A stretch of DNA of 58,176 bases from UBA11164 sp034376725 (GTDB lineage Bacteria; Pseudomonadota; Gammaproteobacteria; Xanthomonadales; Xanthomonadaceae): positions 1-58,176 of the forward strand of contig JAXMJH010000071.1 of NCBI GenBank assembly GCA_034376725.1, given 5' to 3'. The notes beneath the pieces were generated by a model, which was given only the letters and a program-made list of their open reading frames with translations, made no database searches and had not been told where the DNA came from. The position numbers and the translations under genes are program-made. Positions 34,663-43,542 of the stretch are shown piece by piece. Position 1 is the first letter of the stretch, and the number at the start of each line of letters is the position of its first letter.

Positions 34663-35304
34663 ATGCGTGCGTTTCGAATGATGTTTGCCCTGATCGCCCT
34701 GGCGCTGCCGGTTTCGCTGCTGGCTCAGGCGCTGCCCGAGCCGCGACTCGATGTCGATTACAGCGTGATCGAGCCGGCGCAGCCCATGAGCGCCAAGCCC
34801 GGCCGGATCGAGGTGGTCGAAGTGTTCGGCTACAGCTGCATTCACTGCGCCCGCTTCGAGCCGCTGGTCCAGAAGTGGAAGAAAGACCTGCCCGAAGACG
34901 TCGATTTCGTCTATGTGCCGATGTCCAACGGTGGCGCCTGGGAAACCTTCGGCCGGGCATTTTATGCCGCCGAAAGCCTGGGCCTCCTCGACAAGGCGCA
35001 CGAGGCTTTGTTCAACGCGGTGCACATCGAAAAGACCATCACCAGCCTGGATCAGGTGCCGGCCTTTTACGAGCAGTTCGGCGTCGACGAAGAGACCTTC
35101 AAGTCGACCATGCAGAGCACCGGCGTCAACATCAAGATCGCCCGCGCCAAACAGGTGGTGCCGCGCTGGCGGGTCGAGGGTACCCCGACGATGGTCATCA
35201 ACGGCAAGTACCGGGTGATGGCTACCGACCGCGGTTTGCCGGGCATGCTCGATACCGCCAACTGGTTGATCGACCGCGAGCGCAGCGCGCTGGCGGCGAA
35301 CTGA
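34663..35304 (+). CDS. dsbA: Thiol:disulfide interchange protein DsbA
   Basis: This 213-residue periplasmic oxidase has a signal peptide (about 1-22) and a thioredoxin fold with the active site Cys59-Ile-His-Cys62 (more often CPHC in DsbA) and the cis-proline loop GTPTMVINGKY. DsbA puts disulfides into exported proteins; cysteine-containing exported proteins later in this window are possible clients. The ATG at 34663 has GGAGAG 6-8 bases upstream; upstream frame extension is not signal-like. It probably shares the cytochrome c4 transcript. Confidence 0.9.
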   Translation: MRAFRMMFALIALALPVSLLAQALPEPRLDVDYSVIEPAQPMSAKPGRIEVVEVFGYSCIHCARFEPLVQKWKKDLPEDVDFVYVPMSNGGAWETFGRAFYAAESLGLLDKAHEALFNAVHIEKTITSLDQVPAFYEQFGVDEETFKSTMQSTGVNIKIARAKQVVPRWRVEGTPTMVINGKYRVMATDRGLPGMLDTANWLIDRERSALAAN

Positions 35305-35541
35305 GCCGGCCCGTCCGGTCCGGCCATCGCTCGACGAATCCTGCGCGCCCTGGCATTGCCTCGGCGCGCGCCCCAGGAGTCTGTCGGACTTTGATCGACC
35401 GGGCGGCAAATCCGTCTACGCGGTCCATGTTTCCGTCAATTCTTGACTCTAACCCTGCTGTGGGCCCGCAAATCGCCGAAAATCCGACCTAGCGTAGCCG
35501 ACAGTCGCCTCGACCACCAAAGCCCGACAGGCTCCCAGCTG

Positions 35542-36303
35542 ATGCCCAGTCGCGAACTCAACCTGCTCAGCTGCAACATTCAGGCGGGCTCCAGCACCAC
35601 CCGCTATCGCGAGTATCTGACCCGGGGCCTGAGCCACCTGTTGCCCATGGGCAAGCGCGGCAGCCTCGATCGCATTGCCGATCTGGCGCGGCCGTTCGAT
35701 ATCGTCGGCCTGCAGGAGTCCGACCCGGGCAGCCTGCGCTCGGGATTCACCAACCAGACCCATTATCTTGCCGAGCGCAGCGGCTTTCCGTACTGGAGCC
35801 ACCAGCCCAATCGCCGCGTCGGCGGCATCGCATCCAGCGCCAACGGTTTGTTGTCGCGCTTGCAGCCCAGCGTGGTGCGCGATTACGCATTGCCGGGCCG
35901 GCTTCCGGGGCGCGGCGTGCTGCTGGCCCGGTTCGGCGAAGCCCACGAATCGCTGACGCTGGCGATCGCCCACCTGTCGCTCGGAATCCAGTCTCGACGC
36001 GCGCAACTGGCGTTCCTGGCCGAGCTGCTGTCCGATGCTCCGAATGCCGTATTGATGGGCGATTTCAATTGCCCTCCGGACGCGCCGGAGATGGACCTGA
36101 TCTATCGCAGCACACGTCTTGAACCACCGGTGCGCACCGTCGCCACGTTTCCCAGCTGGCGGCCAAGCCGGGCGCTCGATCACATCCTGACCAGTCGCGA
36201 CCTCACGGTGCTCGAGCACCAGGCCCTGCCCGCCGCCCGATCCGATCATCTGGCGATCGCAGTGACCGTGTCGGTGCCAGAACACTGCGTCGAACGCGGC
36301 TGA
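35542..36303 (+). CDS. Cytoplasmic endonuclease/exonuclease/phosphatase-family protein
   Basis: This 253-residue protein has the EEP fold with LLSCNIQAGSS at the start, the acidic site VGLQESDPG, AIAHLSLG, GDFNCPPDAPEM, RALDHILTS and the terminal SDHLAIAV. The set of catalytic residues looks complete. EEP members cleave DNA, RNA or phosphoesters of sugars and lipids; no substrate is clear here. I start at ATG 35542, at the usual distance before the first motif, although the ribosome binding site is poor. The 237 bases between dsbA and this gene show only GC-rich partial hairpins. Confidence 0.8.
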   Translation: MPSRELNLLSCNIQAGSSTTRYREYLTRGLSHLLPMGKRGSLDRIADLARPFDIVGLQESDPGSLRSGFTNQTHYLAERSGFPYWSHQPNRRVGGIASSANGLLSRLQPSVVRDYALPGRLPGRGVLLARFGEAHESLTLAIAHLSLGIQSRRAQLAFLAELLSDAPNAVLMGDFNCPPDAPEMDLIYRSTRLEPPVRTVATFPSWRPSRALDHILTSRDLTVLEHQALPAARSDHLAIAVTVSVPEHCVERG

Positions 36304-36337
36304 GTCTTCGCCCCGCAACGCGCGCAGGGCGCGAATA

Positions 36338-36367
36338 CAAAAAGGGCCGCCGGCCACCTGGCGGCCC
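36338..36367 (-). terminator. Intrinsic terminator behind the acyl-carrier-protein cluster
   Basis: On the minus strand an 8-bp perfect stem GGGCCGCC/GGCGGCCC (arms at 36360-36367 and 36344-36351, 8-base loop) is followed directly by TTTTT (36343-36339). It lies 45 bases past the acyl carrier protein stop and should end the minus-strand cluster that begins near 45551. The plus-strand EEP gene stops at 36303, 40 bases before it. Confidence 0.85.
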
Positions 36368-36411
36368 ATCCTGTTCCAACCGCCCAACCCGCGACCGGAT
36401 TCAATCCCGAA

Positions 36412-36669
36412 TCAGACCGATTCGGCTGGCATCGACCGGGCTTGCAGCGCCGCATCGACGATGCTGCCCAGTGTCGCAAACATCTCGTCCGGGCTCTTTC
36501 CGGAGTCGAGTTCGACACCAAACTCGTCGGCCATAAATACCACCAGCTCGGCTTTGGCCAGACTATCCAGCGTGAGCTTGTCGGTATCCTTCATGTAGTC
36601 AATCTGGTCCATCACGAACTCTTCCTTGAGGTAACGGCGGATCTTCGCTTCGATTTCCTGCGCTGTCAT
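36412..36669 (-). CDS. Acyl carrier protein
   Basis: This 85-residue helical protein carries the phosphopantetheine site as Asp35-Ser36-Leu37 in KLTLDSLAKAELVVFM. The acidic surface (DEFGVELDSGKSPDEMFA) is typical. It diverges from primary fatty-acid AcpP (which has GADSLD), so it is likely dedicated to a special pathway. It is the last gene of the minus-strand cluster and is followed by a strong terminator. The stand-alone adenylation enzyme three genes upstream is its most likely loading partner, and the hotdog protein a likely user. No ketosynthase or phosphopantetheinyl transferase is nearby. Confidence 0.88.
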   Translation of the reverse strand: MTAQEIEAKIRRYLKEEFVMDQIDYMKDTDKLTLDSLAKAELVVFMADEFGVELDSGKSPDEMFATLGSIVDAALQARSMPAESV

Positions 36670-36742
36670 GATTCGATCATCTCCATGGTTGTTGCGAAAC
36701 GGTCTACCGCTGAGCGGATCTGCGGCCGATGGGGGGCGCGGG

Positions 36743-37681
36743 TCAGCGGCCGCAGGCCGGCCCGGCCCGCTCGAAGGTCGTGGCGGGCTCGGCGATCACC
36801 GTGCCGGTCATCGGCCACACGATCTGGTTCGACGCCACCACGCCGACCGGCATGCTTGGGCTGGTGAAAGTCGCAGCCGGCGACCCACCATATCCCTGAG
36901 CATCCCAGTGATAGAACGCCGACACGTAGCTTGTGCAGGAGTCCCCACCCTCGCAGGCGCGCGTCGGGCAATACGGCAGCGTCACGTTCTTGACCGCGCA
37001 TCCAGTCCGGTCGGTGATCACCAGATTTGGCAGGCCGCCGAACGGCACCGCGTAGCCTTGTTCCTGCTCGCTGCCCGGGTTCAGCACGCCAACGTCCCAA
37101 AGGGTGTAGATCGCTTTGGGCAAGCCGCCGCGGATCGATACCCGCGCCGTCGCGGTACCGTCGGCAGTGCACTCGACCGCAATCTGCCCGCTGATATTCT
37201 CCCAATCGCCGACTGTCGGCCGCTTGTTGGTTCCCTTGGCCCGGTATACCGACCCAGGTGTAGCATCTTCAAAATCCAGCATTACGACCCGCACCGAGGG
37301 GTCGCTCCAGCCGAAAAAATTGGTGCCGATCGAATCCAGCGGCTGGTTGAACAGGCCAGGATCGACATTTGCACCCGGATTGAAGAAATCGACAAACGAA
37401 CGGATAGTTGCCAGCGGAAGACTGCGGTCGGTCGACGAGTCGATCACGGCTGCATCGACTGCGCCGGGAGCGAGAGCGCCGATCTCTTTGATCTTCGGTT
37501 CCGCGTTGAGAAAGGCGACGGTCGGAGCGACGCCGGTGTAATCGCCGATGTCCAGATTGTTGTAGGTGTTGATCCCGTGCGCCACGTAACCATTGACGAC
37601 GGTGCGCTGCTTCTCGCCGGCGCTGGTCGCCGCGCAGAAAGTGATGGCCAATGCGGCGAGCGATAATTTGAAGATGTTCAT
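36743..37681 (-). CDS. Exported protein of unknown function, paralog B
   Basis: This 312-residue protein has a signal peptide (about 1-22) and AGGAGA 9 bases before its ATG. It is a clear paralog of the next gene upstream: shared segments include DRSLPLATIRSF, PTVGDW, YTLW.VG.LNPG, EQG, PFGGLPN, CT.YVSAFYH and GGSP. Three or four cysteine pairs (TGC, YCPTRAC, SCTSY, PACGR) suggest disulfides, possibly made by DsbA. I recognise no family. Its place between the adenylation enzyme and the acyl carrier protein ties it to that pathway. It could be a binding protein, an unusual enzyme, or a substrate that receives the activated acyl group. Confidence 0.75.
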   Translation of the reverse strand: MNIFKLSLAALAITFCAATSAGEKQRTVVNGYVAHGINTYNNLDIGDYTGVAPTVAFLNAEPKIKEIGALAPGAVDAAVIDSSTDRSLPLATIRSFVDFFNPGANVDPGLFNQPLDSIGTNFFGWSDPSVRVVMLDFEDATPGSVYRAKGTNKRPTVGDWENISGQIAVECTADGTATARVSIRGGLPKAIYTLWDVGVLNPGSEQEQGYAVPFGGLPNLVITDRTGCAVKNVTLPYCPTRACEGGDSCTSYVSAFYHWDAQGYGGSPAATFTSPSMPVGVVASNQIVWPMTGTVIAEPATTFERAGPACGR

Positions 37682-37731
37682 CGATGCGTCTCCTGAGTGA
37701 TTTGTGCCGGTAGCAGGGTGGGTCGACGGAA

Positions 37732-38673
37732 TCATCGTCCTGGGCAGCCGGCGCGACGGGGCGAAAACCGGTTCTGCGGTTCGATCAACGCAACGCCTGT
37801 TGTCGGAAACACCACATGGTTGGAGCCGACCACTCCGGCGGGCATCCCGGCGCCGAACGCTTCCGGCGAACCGCCGTACACCTGATTGTCGAAGTGGTAG
37901 AAGGCCGAAACGTAGTTGGTGCAGGACTCGCCGTCACAGGACCTGACCGGACAGAACGGCAGTGTCAACTGGGCATGGCCACAACCCTTGCTGTCGGTCA
38001 GCAGGACGTTGGGCAGGCCACCGAACGGTCCGACCACGCCTTGTTCAGTGGGTGTGCCGGGGTTGAGCGCGCCAACCTCCCACAGTGTGTAGACCGCGTT
38101 CGGAAACGCATCTCGCAGCGTCACCTCTGCGGTGGCGCTGCCGTCGTCGGCGCACTGAACCCGCATCTGTCCGCTTGCCTTGTCCCAGTCGCCGACGGTG
38201 GGCGTGCTGTTGTGGCCCTGGGCGTAAAAGGCGATGCCTGCACCCGCCTCATCGAATTCGGCCGGCACCACGCGGTCATCCACCGCCGAGAAGCCGAAGA
38301 AGTTGCTGCCGATTTCGCGCAGCGGCCGGCTGAACAAGCCCGGATCGTACTCGACGCCGGGCGCGAAGAAGTCGGTGAACGAACGAATGGTCGCCAACGG
38401 CAGACTGCGATCGGTCGCCGCCGTGATGCGCTCGGCGTTGATCTCGCCCGCTGCCAATGCGCCGACCTCAAGAATCTTCGGTTGCGCGTCCAGCCAGGGC
38501 ACGAGCGGTGTGACACTCGAGTAGTCGACCATGATCTGATCGTTGTAAACGTTGACGCCGTGGGTGATGTAGCCCGCGATGATGATGTCCCTTTCCGGCC
38601 CTCCGGCATGCAAGCCCGCGCTCGCCATGGCCAAGGTCGTCAAAACTGCGATCCGGTGGTTTTTTCTGCTCAT
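37732..38673 (-). CDS. Exported protein of unknown function, paralog A
   Basis: This 313-residue protein has a signal peptide (about 1-23), with GGGGAG 9 bases before the ATG at 38673. It ends 50 bases before paralog B. The two share most of their length and all main cysteines (KGCG, FCPVRSC, ESCTNY and AGCPGR here), so they arose by tandem duplication. Both begin the mature part with a GY..HG.N.YN pattern and end with a Cys-Gly/Pro-Arg tail. No known domain is recognised. The pattern GSATAEVTLRDAFPNAVYTLWEVG (in pieces SATAEVTLRDAFP and AVYTLWEVG) recalls a small beta-sandwich also hinted at in the exported protein at 40943-42136. Confidence 0.75.
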   Translation of the reverse strand: MSRKNHRIAVLTTLAMASAGLHAGGPERDIIIAGYITHGVNVYNDQIMVDYSSVTPLVPWLDAQPKILEVGALAAGEINAERITAATDRSLPLATIRSFTDFFAPGVEYDPGLFSRPLREIGSNFFGFSAVDDRVVPAEFDEAGAGIAFYAQGHNSTPTVGDWDKASGQMRVQCADDGSATAEVTLRDAFPNAVYTLWEVGALNPGTPTEQGVVGPFGGLPNVLLTDSKGCGHAQLTLPFCPVRSCDGESCTNYVSAFYHFDNQVYGGSPEAFGAGMPAGVVGSNHVVFPTTGVALIEPQNRFSPRRAGCPGR

Positions 38674-38761
38674 TGGTCGAACTCCCCTTCGATTGCCGTT
38701 ACCCCATTGACCCGAAGCGCGACCGCCTCGGGGTGATACCACGCGCCGCACGAGGCTTCGG

Positions 38762-40228
38762 TCACGAGACCGCACCTTCCTCACGGCGACGCACTTTCTT
38801 GCCGGTATGGCTGCGTGGAATGCTTTCGACGAACTCGATCTGATCCGGCAGGCTGGCCGACGAGAAGCGCTGAAGAAGTGCCTTTCGGACTGCCCTCGGC
38901 GTCACGCTCGCATCGGCATGGATCAGTGCCCGCGCCACCTGGCCCTTTCGAGGATCCGATGCGGCGTCAACGCGGACATCGATCACTCCGGCAATCGACT
39001 GGATGACCAGCTCGATCGCCAACGGGTAGATCTTCTCCCCGCTCTGGACGATGATTTCCTTCATCCGGCCGGCGAAGAAAATCTCGCCGTTGATGCGTTG
39101 GTAGATATCGCCGGTGTGCACTTCGTTCGCTGGCCAGTCGGGCATGTGATGTCCACGTTCGACTCCATGGACATAGCCGAGCATCCGTGTCGGCGTCGAG
39201 ACCACCAGCTCGCCGTGGTCGGTCGGTCGCCCGTCTGCATCGCGCAACTCAAGCAGCACGCCGCGCAGCGGGCGGCCCAGAGGTGCGATGTCGTGATTTT
39301 CGAACAGGCCGCGCTCCAGGCGCCACGTGGCAACACGCGGCCCGGCCTCGGTCAGGCCGTAGGTGGCGTAATGCTCGCAGTGTGGGTAGCGGTCCATTAT
39401 CGAAAGCGCTGTTCTGGCGGTAAGGGCGTCGCCGCCGAAGGTCATCAGCCTGAGAAATGGCGAACAGGTGTTCAACTGTTCGGCGAAGAACGGTGTCAGC
39501 CCCAGCACCGATACACGCTGCTGTTCCAGCCACAAGCCGTTGATGGTCGCGGATTTTTCATGTATCGCCACCGAGGCCCCGGTCAGCAGGCTGGCGAGCA
39601 GGTTGGCAACCAGTCCGTAGCTGAAATACACCGGCAGTACGCAGCCGACTACGTCACCGGGACGAAGGCCGATCGCCTCGGCGTGAAGGCGGGCGTTGGC
39701 GAACACGCTGGACAGGGCATGCATGATCGCCTTGGGTTCGCCGGTGGTTCCCGAGCTGAAGATCGCCAGACCGGCACCGTGCAACGAAGCAAAGCGATCC
39801 GTGAGCGGCCGGGCGTTGACGGAGAATCGCACCGCGCAAAGCGTCTCGACCTCGAGCGAAAACACCTCTGCGCCATGCTGGCCCATTCGCGCTTGCGTGA
39901 GCAGCGCAGAGGACATGTCCGAGAGCATGAAATGCGGAACGAACTGGGTCACAGTGTCGATGACGCGCTCGGGCGGGTCGTAGGGGTTGCCGACATAGGC
40001 GACCGCTCCGCAGCGCATCGTGGCAAGCAGCGCCACCACCGAGTCGATGGAATTGGTCATGCGGATCAATGCCGCGTGTCCGGCAGACAGGCCCATCCGC
40101 GAGAGCACACTGGAGAGTTGCTCGACCTCGCCTACCAGTCCACGTCCGTTCAATGAGCGTCGCTGGTCGGTAAGGACGGTGTCTTTCCGGGCTCTCAATT
40201 GCGAAAGTAGGGTATCAACGCTATCCAT
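38762..40228 (-). CDS. Stand-alone adenylation (AMP-binding) enzyme
   Basis: This 488-residue enzyme belongs to the acyl-CoA synthetase / NRPS adenylation superfamily. Visible core motifs are A3 SSGTTGEPK (158-166), A5 YGLTEAG (290-296), A7 HTGDIY (371-376), A8 GRMKEIIVQSGEKIYP, and the A10 lysine Lys477 in HTGKKVRRR. It should activate a carboxylic acid as acyl-AMP and load CoA or, given the neighbour, the acyl carrier protein. Stand-alone AMP ligases of this size activate fatty, aromatic or hydroxy acids. The substrate pocket cannot be read with confidence. It opens the second block of the cluster after a 714-base gap. Confidence 0.88.
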   Translation of the reverse strand: MDSVDTLLSQLRARKDTVLTDQRRSLNGRGLVGEVEQLSSVLSRMGLSAGHAALIRMTNSIDSVVALLATMRCGAVAYVGNPYDPPERVIDTVTQFVPHFMLSDMSSALLTQARMGQHGAEVFSLEVETLCAVRFSVNARPLTDRFASLHGAGLAIFSSGTTGEPKAIMHALSSVFANARLHAEAIGLRPGDVVGCVLPVYFSYGLVANLLASLLTGASVAIHEKSATINGLWLEQQRVSVLGLTPFFAEQLNTCSPFLRLMTFGGDALTARTALSIMDRYPHCEHYATYGLTEAGPRVATWRLERGLFENHDIAPLGRPLRGVLLELRDADGRPTDHGELVVSTPTRMLGYVHGVERGHHMPDWPANEVHTGDIYQRINGEIFFAGRMKEIIVQSGEKIYPLAIELVIQSIAGVIDVRVDAASDPRKGQVARALIHADASVTPRAVRKALLQRFSSASLPDQIEFVESIPRSHTGKKVRRREEGAVS

Positions 40229-40942
40229 GTTCTTGCTCGCTCCGCGCTGCTGGGTTCGGGGGGCAAACCGATCTCGGTTCGCTGCAGGACGCGCGGATAC
40301 CGCCGTCGATTACTCCGCCGCCACGCACGTCTTCAGGGAATCAGCGTGCGCCTGGCAGTGGCGCCGGATCGCCGCACTCCTGTCGATGTCACCTTATCGA
40401 CCCGGACGATCGGCCACTCTCCGCGAACGATCAACCTTTCTCCGGCTTCCGGCCAGCGTGGCGAGCGCGACCGCGACCGCGTCCGGGACCGCTGGAACCG
40501 GTGGCGGCCGATGGACCAACAGGGACAGGGGTTCGCCTGCGTCGGCAGGCGCTTTAGCGAGGTGCCGGCGACGGGAGCGATCGGGTGGCGCTCAGATACG
40601 GTCGAGTCGATCATTCGACCGAGATGCGCTTCGGTTCGCGGCCGGGCGCGCGGGGAAGGCGCAGGACTGGCGGCGCAGGAGTCTCTGTGGTGCGGGGCGA
40701 GCCTGCTTACGATGCGCCGCGATAGCGAGACAGCGGGGGTGGAGCCGGTTCTCGCAGCGCCAATGCCTTGCTGTTGTGCGGCATTGGCCCTGGAGCGCGT
40801 GGGACGCGATGCCCTGGCCGGCGCGCCGAAGTCACGCCGTGCGGCACCCGGTGCAGTGCCTGGTATGGAGGCCGTCCATGGCCCTCGCTTTTGGTGTGCC
40901 GAACAGGCAGGCCGTCCAACTGCGGCCGGCGCGTTGCGGCAA
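40229..40942. other. 714-base gap inside the minus-strand cluster
   Basis: This gap splits the cluster in two blocks. Long open frames here lack protein-like composition (Arg-rich runs, no hydrophobic pattern) and I consider them chance. One hairpin, CGCCTGC with GCAGGCG around 40532-40549 (4-base loop, GTCG), is present without a T-run. A promoter for the 40228 gene is expected near its left end, but I cannot pick one. Confidence 0.4.
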
Positions 40943-42136
40943 TCAGTCTGCGCGCGGCGGCTGAGTCACGAACGGCGTGAAGTCGAAATTGCCCTGCGCT
41001 GCGGTAAATGCGGCTGCGTGAATGTCCACGCCCGCGCCAAACCGCAACGAACAGCCACCAAACACCGAGTAATCCGACTTGTAACCGACGCCAAGGCCGA
41101 TCAGACGCAGGCCGGCATCGTCGCCAGCGGGATCGGGGAACGGATGGGTCATTTTGAACCGCACCCGGCCGCGCCCGCGCTCGTCAGTGATGATGTGGGA
41201 GGTGACCGTTGCCGGGTGCGGCATCTTCTGGATCGGGCTGGGATTGAGGAAACTGGCGCGTGCTGCCACGACGGTGTAAATCGAATTCGGAAGCATGTCG
41301 CGACCGACCATCTCGAACTCAGCTGCTGTGTAAGCACCGACGACTGCATCGAAGTCGACCAGTTTGACGGTGAGATCGACATCGGTACGCAACCACTCGC
41401 CCAGCGTGATCGGTTCCTGGCGCCGGGTCATGAACGGGTCCTCGCCTGGGCAGCCGTCGGGCGCGCACTCGGCACCATTGCGCAGACTCGGCACAAACTC
41501 GTCGCCGGTATCCGCATCGAAGGCGATCTGGTCGCCCTGGAGGCCCCAAATCGGCGCCTGGTGCAGCGGGTAGCTGGGCCGGGTATAGCTGGTGCGTTGG
41601 GAGCGGGCAGGGAACAGGTCGGGGCAATTCTCTCCGCGCGTGTGAAAACTGTTGAGGTTGTAGATGGTTTCGCCCTCGCGCGGAATGCGGGGTCCGCCCC
41701 CGAACTCGCCGGTGTGCGGGCCGTACGAGTTGGTGTGAACCACGATGTTCAGATCCGGGCTGCCCTCGCTGAGGTCCAGATAGCGTTTGATCCTGTAGGG
41801 TGCGCCGAACGGATTGCTGAAATCTTCGCGGCCGGTTGCGTCGAGCGGTGGCACGGTGTGCTTGTCGACCAGGGCCGGCTGATCGAACACCATTTCCACA
41901 TTACCGTTGGCATCTTCGCGCAGCACGATGCCGACAACGATGAAATCGCCGTTGGCATCGACCAATGCAGACGGCGGCCAGAGCGGTCCTTGGGTGGTCT
42001 TGGGAATGTTCACCCGCAACATGGGCGCCTTGCCGCCAGCCTTGGCGCCGTCCATCGCCAGCACTGGAAGGCCGCATGCGCTCAGCGCGAGCAGCGCTGC
42101 GGAAACCGCGGTGCAGCCAAACCTGATCATGTTCAT
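40943..42136 (-). CDS. Putative exported lipoprotein of unknown function
   Basis: This 397-residue protein has a signal sequence with a possible lipobox (LSACG, about 18-22), so it may be lipid-anchored; a plain Sec signal is the alternative. AAGGAG lies 7 bases before the ATG at 42136, and that ATG overlaps the lipocalin-like stop in ATGA. Segments include SYGPHTGEFGGG, a Cys pair in CAPDGCPG, and NSIYTVVAARASFLNPSP, which loosely echoes YTLWEVGALNPG of the paralog pair. No family is recognised. It is the last gene of the upstream block (hotdog, lipocalin-like, this gene), which is translationally coupled throughout. Confidence 0.72.
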   Translation of the reverse strand: MNMIRFGCTAVSAALLALSACGLPVLAMDGAKAGGKAPMLRVNIPKTTQGPLWPPSALVDANGDFIVVGIVLREDANGNVEMVFDQPALVDKHTVPPLDATGREDFSNPFGAPYRIKRYLDLSEGSPDLNIVVHTNSYGPHTGEFGGGPRIPREGETIYNLNSFHTRGENCPDLFPARSQRTSYTRPSYPLHQAPIWGLQGDQIAFDADTGDEFVPSLRNGAECAPDGCPGEDPFMTRRQEPITLGEWLRTDVDLTVKLVDFDAVVGAYTAAEFEMVGRDMLPNSIYTVVAARASFLNPSPIQKMPHPATVTSHIITDERGRGRVRFKMTHPFPDPAGDDAGLRLIGLGVGYKSDYSVFGGCSLRFGAGVDIHAAAFTAAQGNFDFTPFVTQPPRAD

Positions 42137-42774
42137 TTGGAACTCCTTGTTTGTTTTGGGTCGGGCGTGCCGGCGCGCAGGCTACCCGAGTGAGCGTTGT
42201 CGGTTCGTCCGGCGGGCGAATGACAGCGCAACAACCGGTGATCGATATGCGCCGGGTGCACATCGGCCGGAGTTTCCGGGAGGGTGCTGCGTTGCCACAG
42301 AAGCCGCATGACGCTCGGCTGCCCTCTGAACGGGATCGGTGGCGTATGGATGTGAAGATTGTCACCATCGATGCGCGTGTAACGCACATGGCAGGTGCCC
42401 GACCAGTTCGGGTGCAGCGCATGAATCGGGTAGTGCCTTACCAGGCCTTCGCGGGGTCGATACTCGAAGCTGCCGAAATAACTGAGACAGCCTTCGAAAG
42501 CCCTGCGGACCTCATCGTTGGTGCCGCGCAGGAAATCATTGTGCGCAAACCCAGGTCGCTGGGTGTCGATAACGTGTACCGACATGTAACCGTTGGGCAG
42601 GTAGATCAGGGCGCCGGACGGCGAATCGCCGTAAACCTCGATCCGCTCGCCCGACTCAGTGGTCACTATGCAGCTGACCACACGCCACACACCCAGAATT
42701 TCCGAACGGTCCTCGGTTTCGGGTGTGCAGGGGCCTGCAGATTCAACGGCTGGTCGATCGATTACGCTGCTCAC
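42133..42774 (-). CDS. Lipocalin-like domain protein
   Basis: This 213-residue cytoplasmic protein contains a lipocalin-like (Lipocalin_5/PF13924-type) domain from about 25 to 167: ILGVWRVVS, GDSPSGALIYLPNGYMSV, FGSFEYRP, and LLWQRS. Such domains often occur in natural-product clusters, where they bind or cyclise lipophilic intermediates. About 46 residues at the end are polar and look disordered. Translation starts at GTG 42774, overlapping the hotdog stop, and its own stop overlaps the exported lipoprotein start. That tight coupling argues that the three products act together. Confidence 0.75.
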   Translation of the reverse strand: MSSVIDRPAVESAGPCTPETEDRSEILGVWRVVSCIVTTESGERIEVYGDSPSGALIYLPNGYMSVHVIDTQRPGFAHNDFLRGTNDEVRRAFEGCLSYFGSFEYRPREGLVRHYPIHALHPNWSGTCHVRYTRIDGDNLHIHTPPIPFRGQPSVMRLLWQRSTLPETPADVHPAHIDHRLLRCHSPAGRTDNAHSGSLRAGTPDPKQTRSSK

Positions 42775-43331
42775 ATCCAGATTCCTTCATAGATTTTGCT
42801 GCGTGCCCGCACGATCACCGACTCGCCGGCTATTGCCGGCTTGAAGGTCAGTCCGAAGCGGTTGGCTTTGTCGTAGTAGGGAAAGTCCCGCACGCGACCC
42901 TCGAAATGGATCGACATGGTTTTCTGTTCGGTCAATGGTCCGGTGGCCCAGACTGCGAAATCCAATACGCAGCCGGGCGGGATGGGGTGGCCGTAGCGCG
43001 CGCTGATTTCCTTGAACGCGGTGACCTCGCCCTTCATCGGGCCGGTCATGGCGGTGAACAGCAGGGTGCCGATCTGATTGATGTCCTGAGTCAGATTGGT
43101 GCCCGGATACATGGCCGCGTCGGCGAAGTGACCGGCGAACACCGCATCGGTGATTGAAATTCCCCGCACCGCGTGGACCCAGCCGGCTTCGAAATCGTGG
43201 TCGGCGATCCAGTCCACGCCAAGTACCGGGTGGGTGTGTCTGAGGTAAGTCTTGCAGCGGGTGTGAGGAATCATGCCTCGCCCTGTGCCGCTGAGCGTGC
43301 CGACGATTTTTTCGTAACTGTAGCTGGTCAT
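42771..43331 (-). CDS. FabZ/FabA-like hotdog protein with altered catalytic acid position
   Basis: This 186-residue protein has the dehydratase motif GHFADAAMYPG (67-77), with the same spacing as GHFPGxPxMPG of FabZ and FabA, so His68 can serve as the catalytic base. Seven positions from the PG start, where FabZ has Glu and FabA Asp, this protein has Gln82 (followed by Asp83). It may therefore be a thioesterase- or binding-type hotdog, or use Asp83. The start is ATG 43331, where the family-like N-terminus begins. An acyl carrier protein gene in the same cluster is a natural partner. Confidence 0.78.
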   Translation of the reverse strand: MTSYSYEKIVGTLSGTGRGMIPHTRCKTYLRHTHPVLGVDWIADHDFEAGWVHAVRGISITDAVFAGHFADAAMYPGTNLTQDINQIGTLLFTAMTGPMKGEVTAFKEISARYGHPIPPGCVLDFAVWATGPLTEQKTMSIHFEGRVRDFPYYDKANRFGLTFKPAIAGESVIVRARSKIYEGIWM

Positions 43332-43542
43332 TGCGATCGTTCCTCGACACTGATTGAAGCGCTGGATCAAGTCCGGCGACTGGGGTTGGACACCAGCTAG
43401 GTGCAGTGCCACAAAGGTGGAGCATTGCCGGGCGATGCCGGGCCGTACCCACCGCAAATATCCGGATCCGGCCGTCGCCCAAGCGAAAGGCCTTGCCTGG
43501 CGGGCTTGCCAGTCGCGCTGGATACCCGCCTCGAACCGGGAT

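Noticed and set aside
40346..40942. Open plus-strand frame in the gap within the acyl cluster
   Set aside because: The translated sequence is Arg-rich and low in hydrophobic residues, with no ribosome binding site; treated as intergenic.
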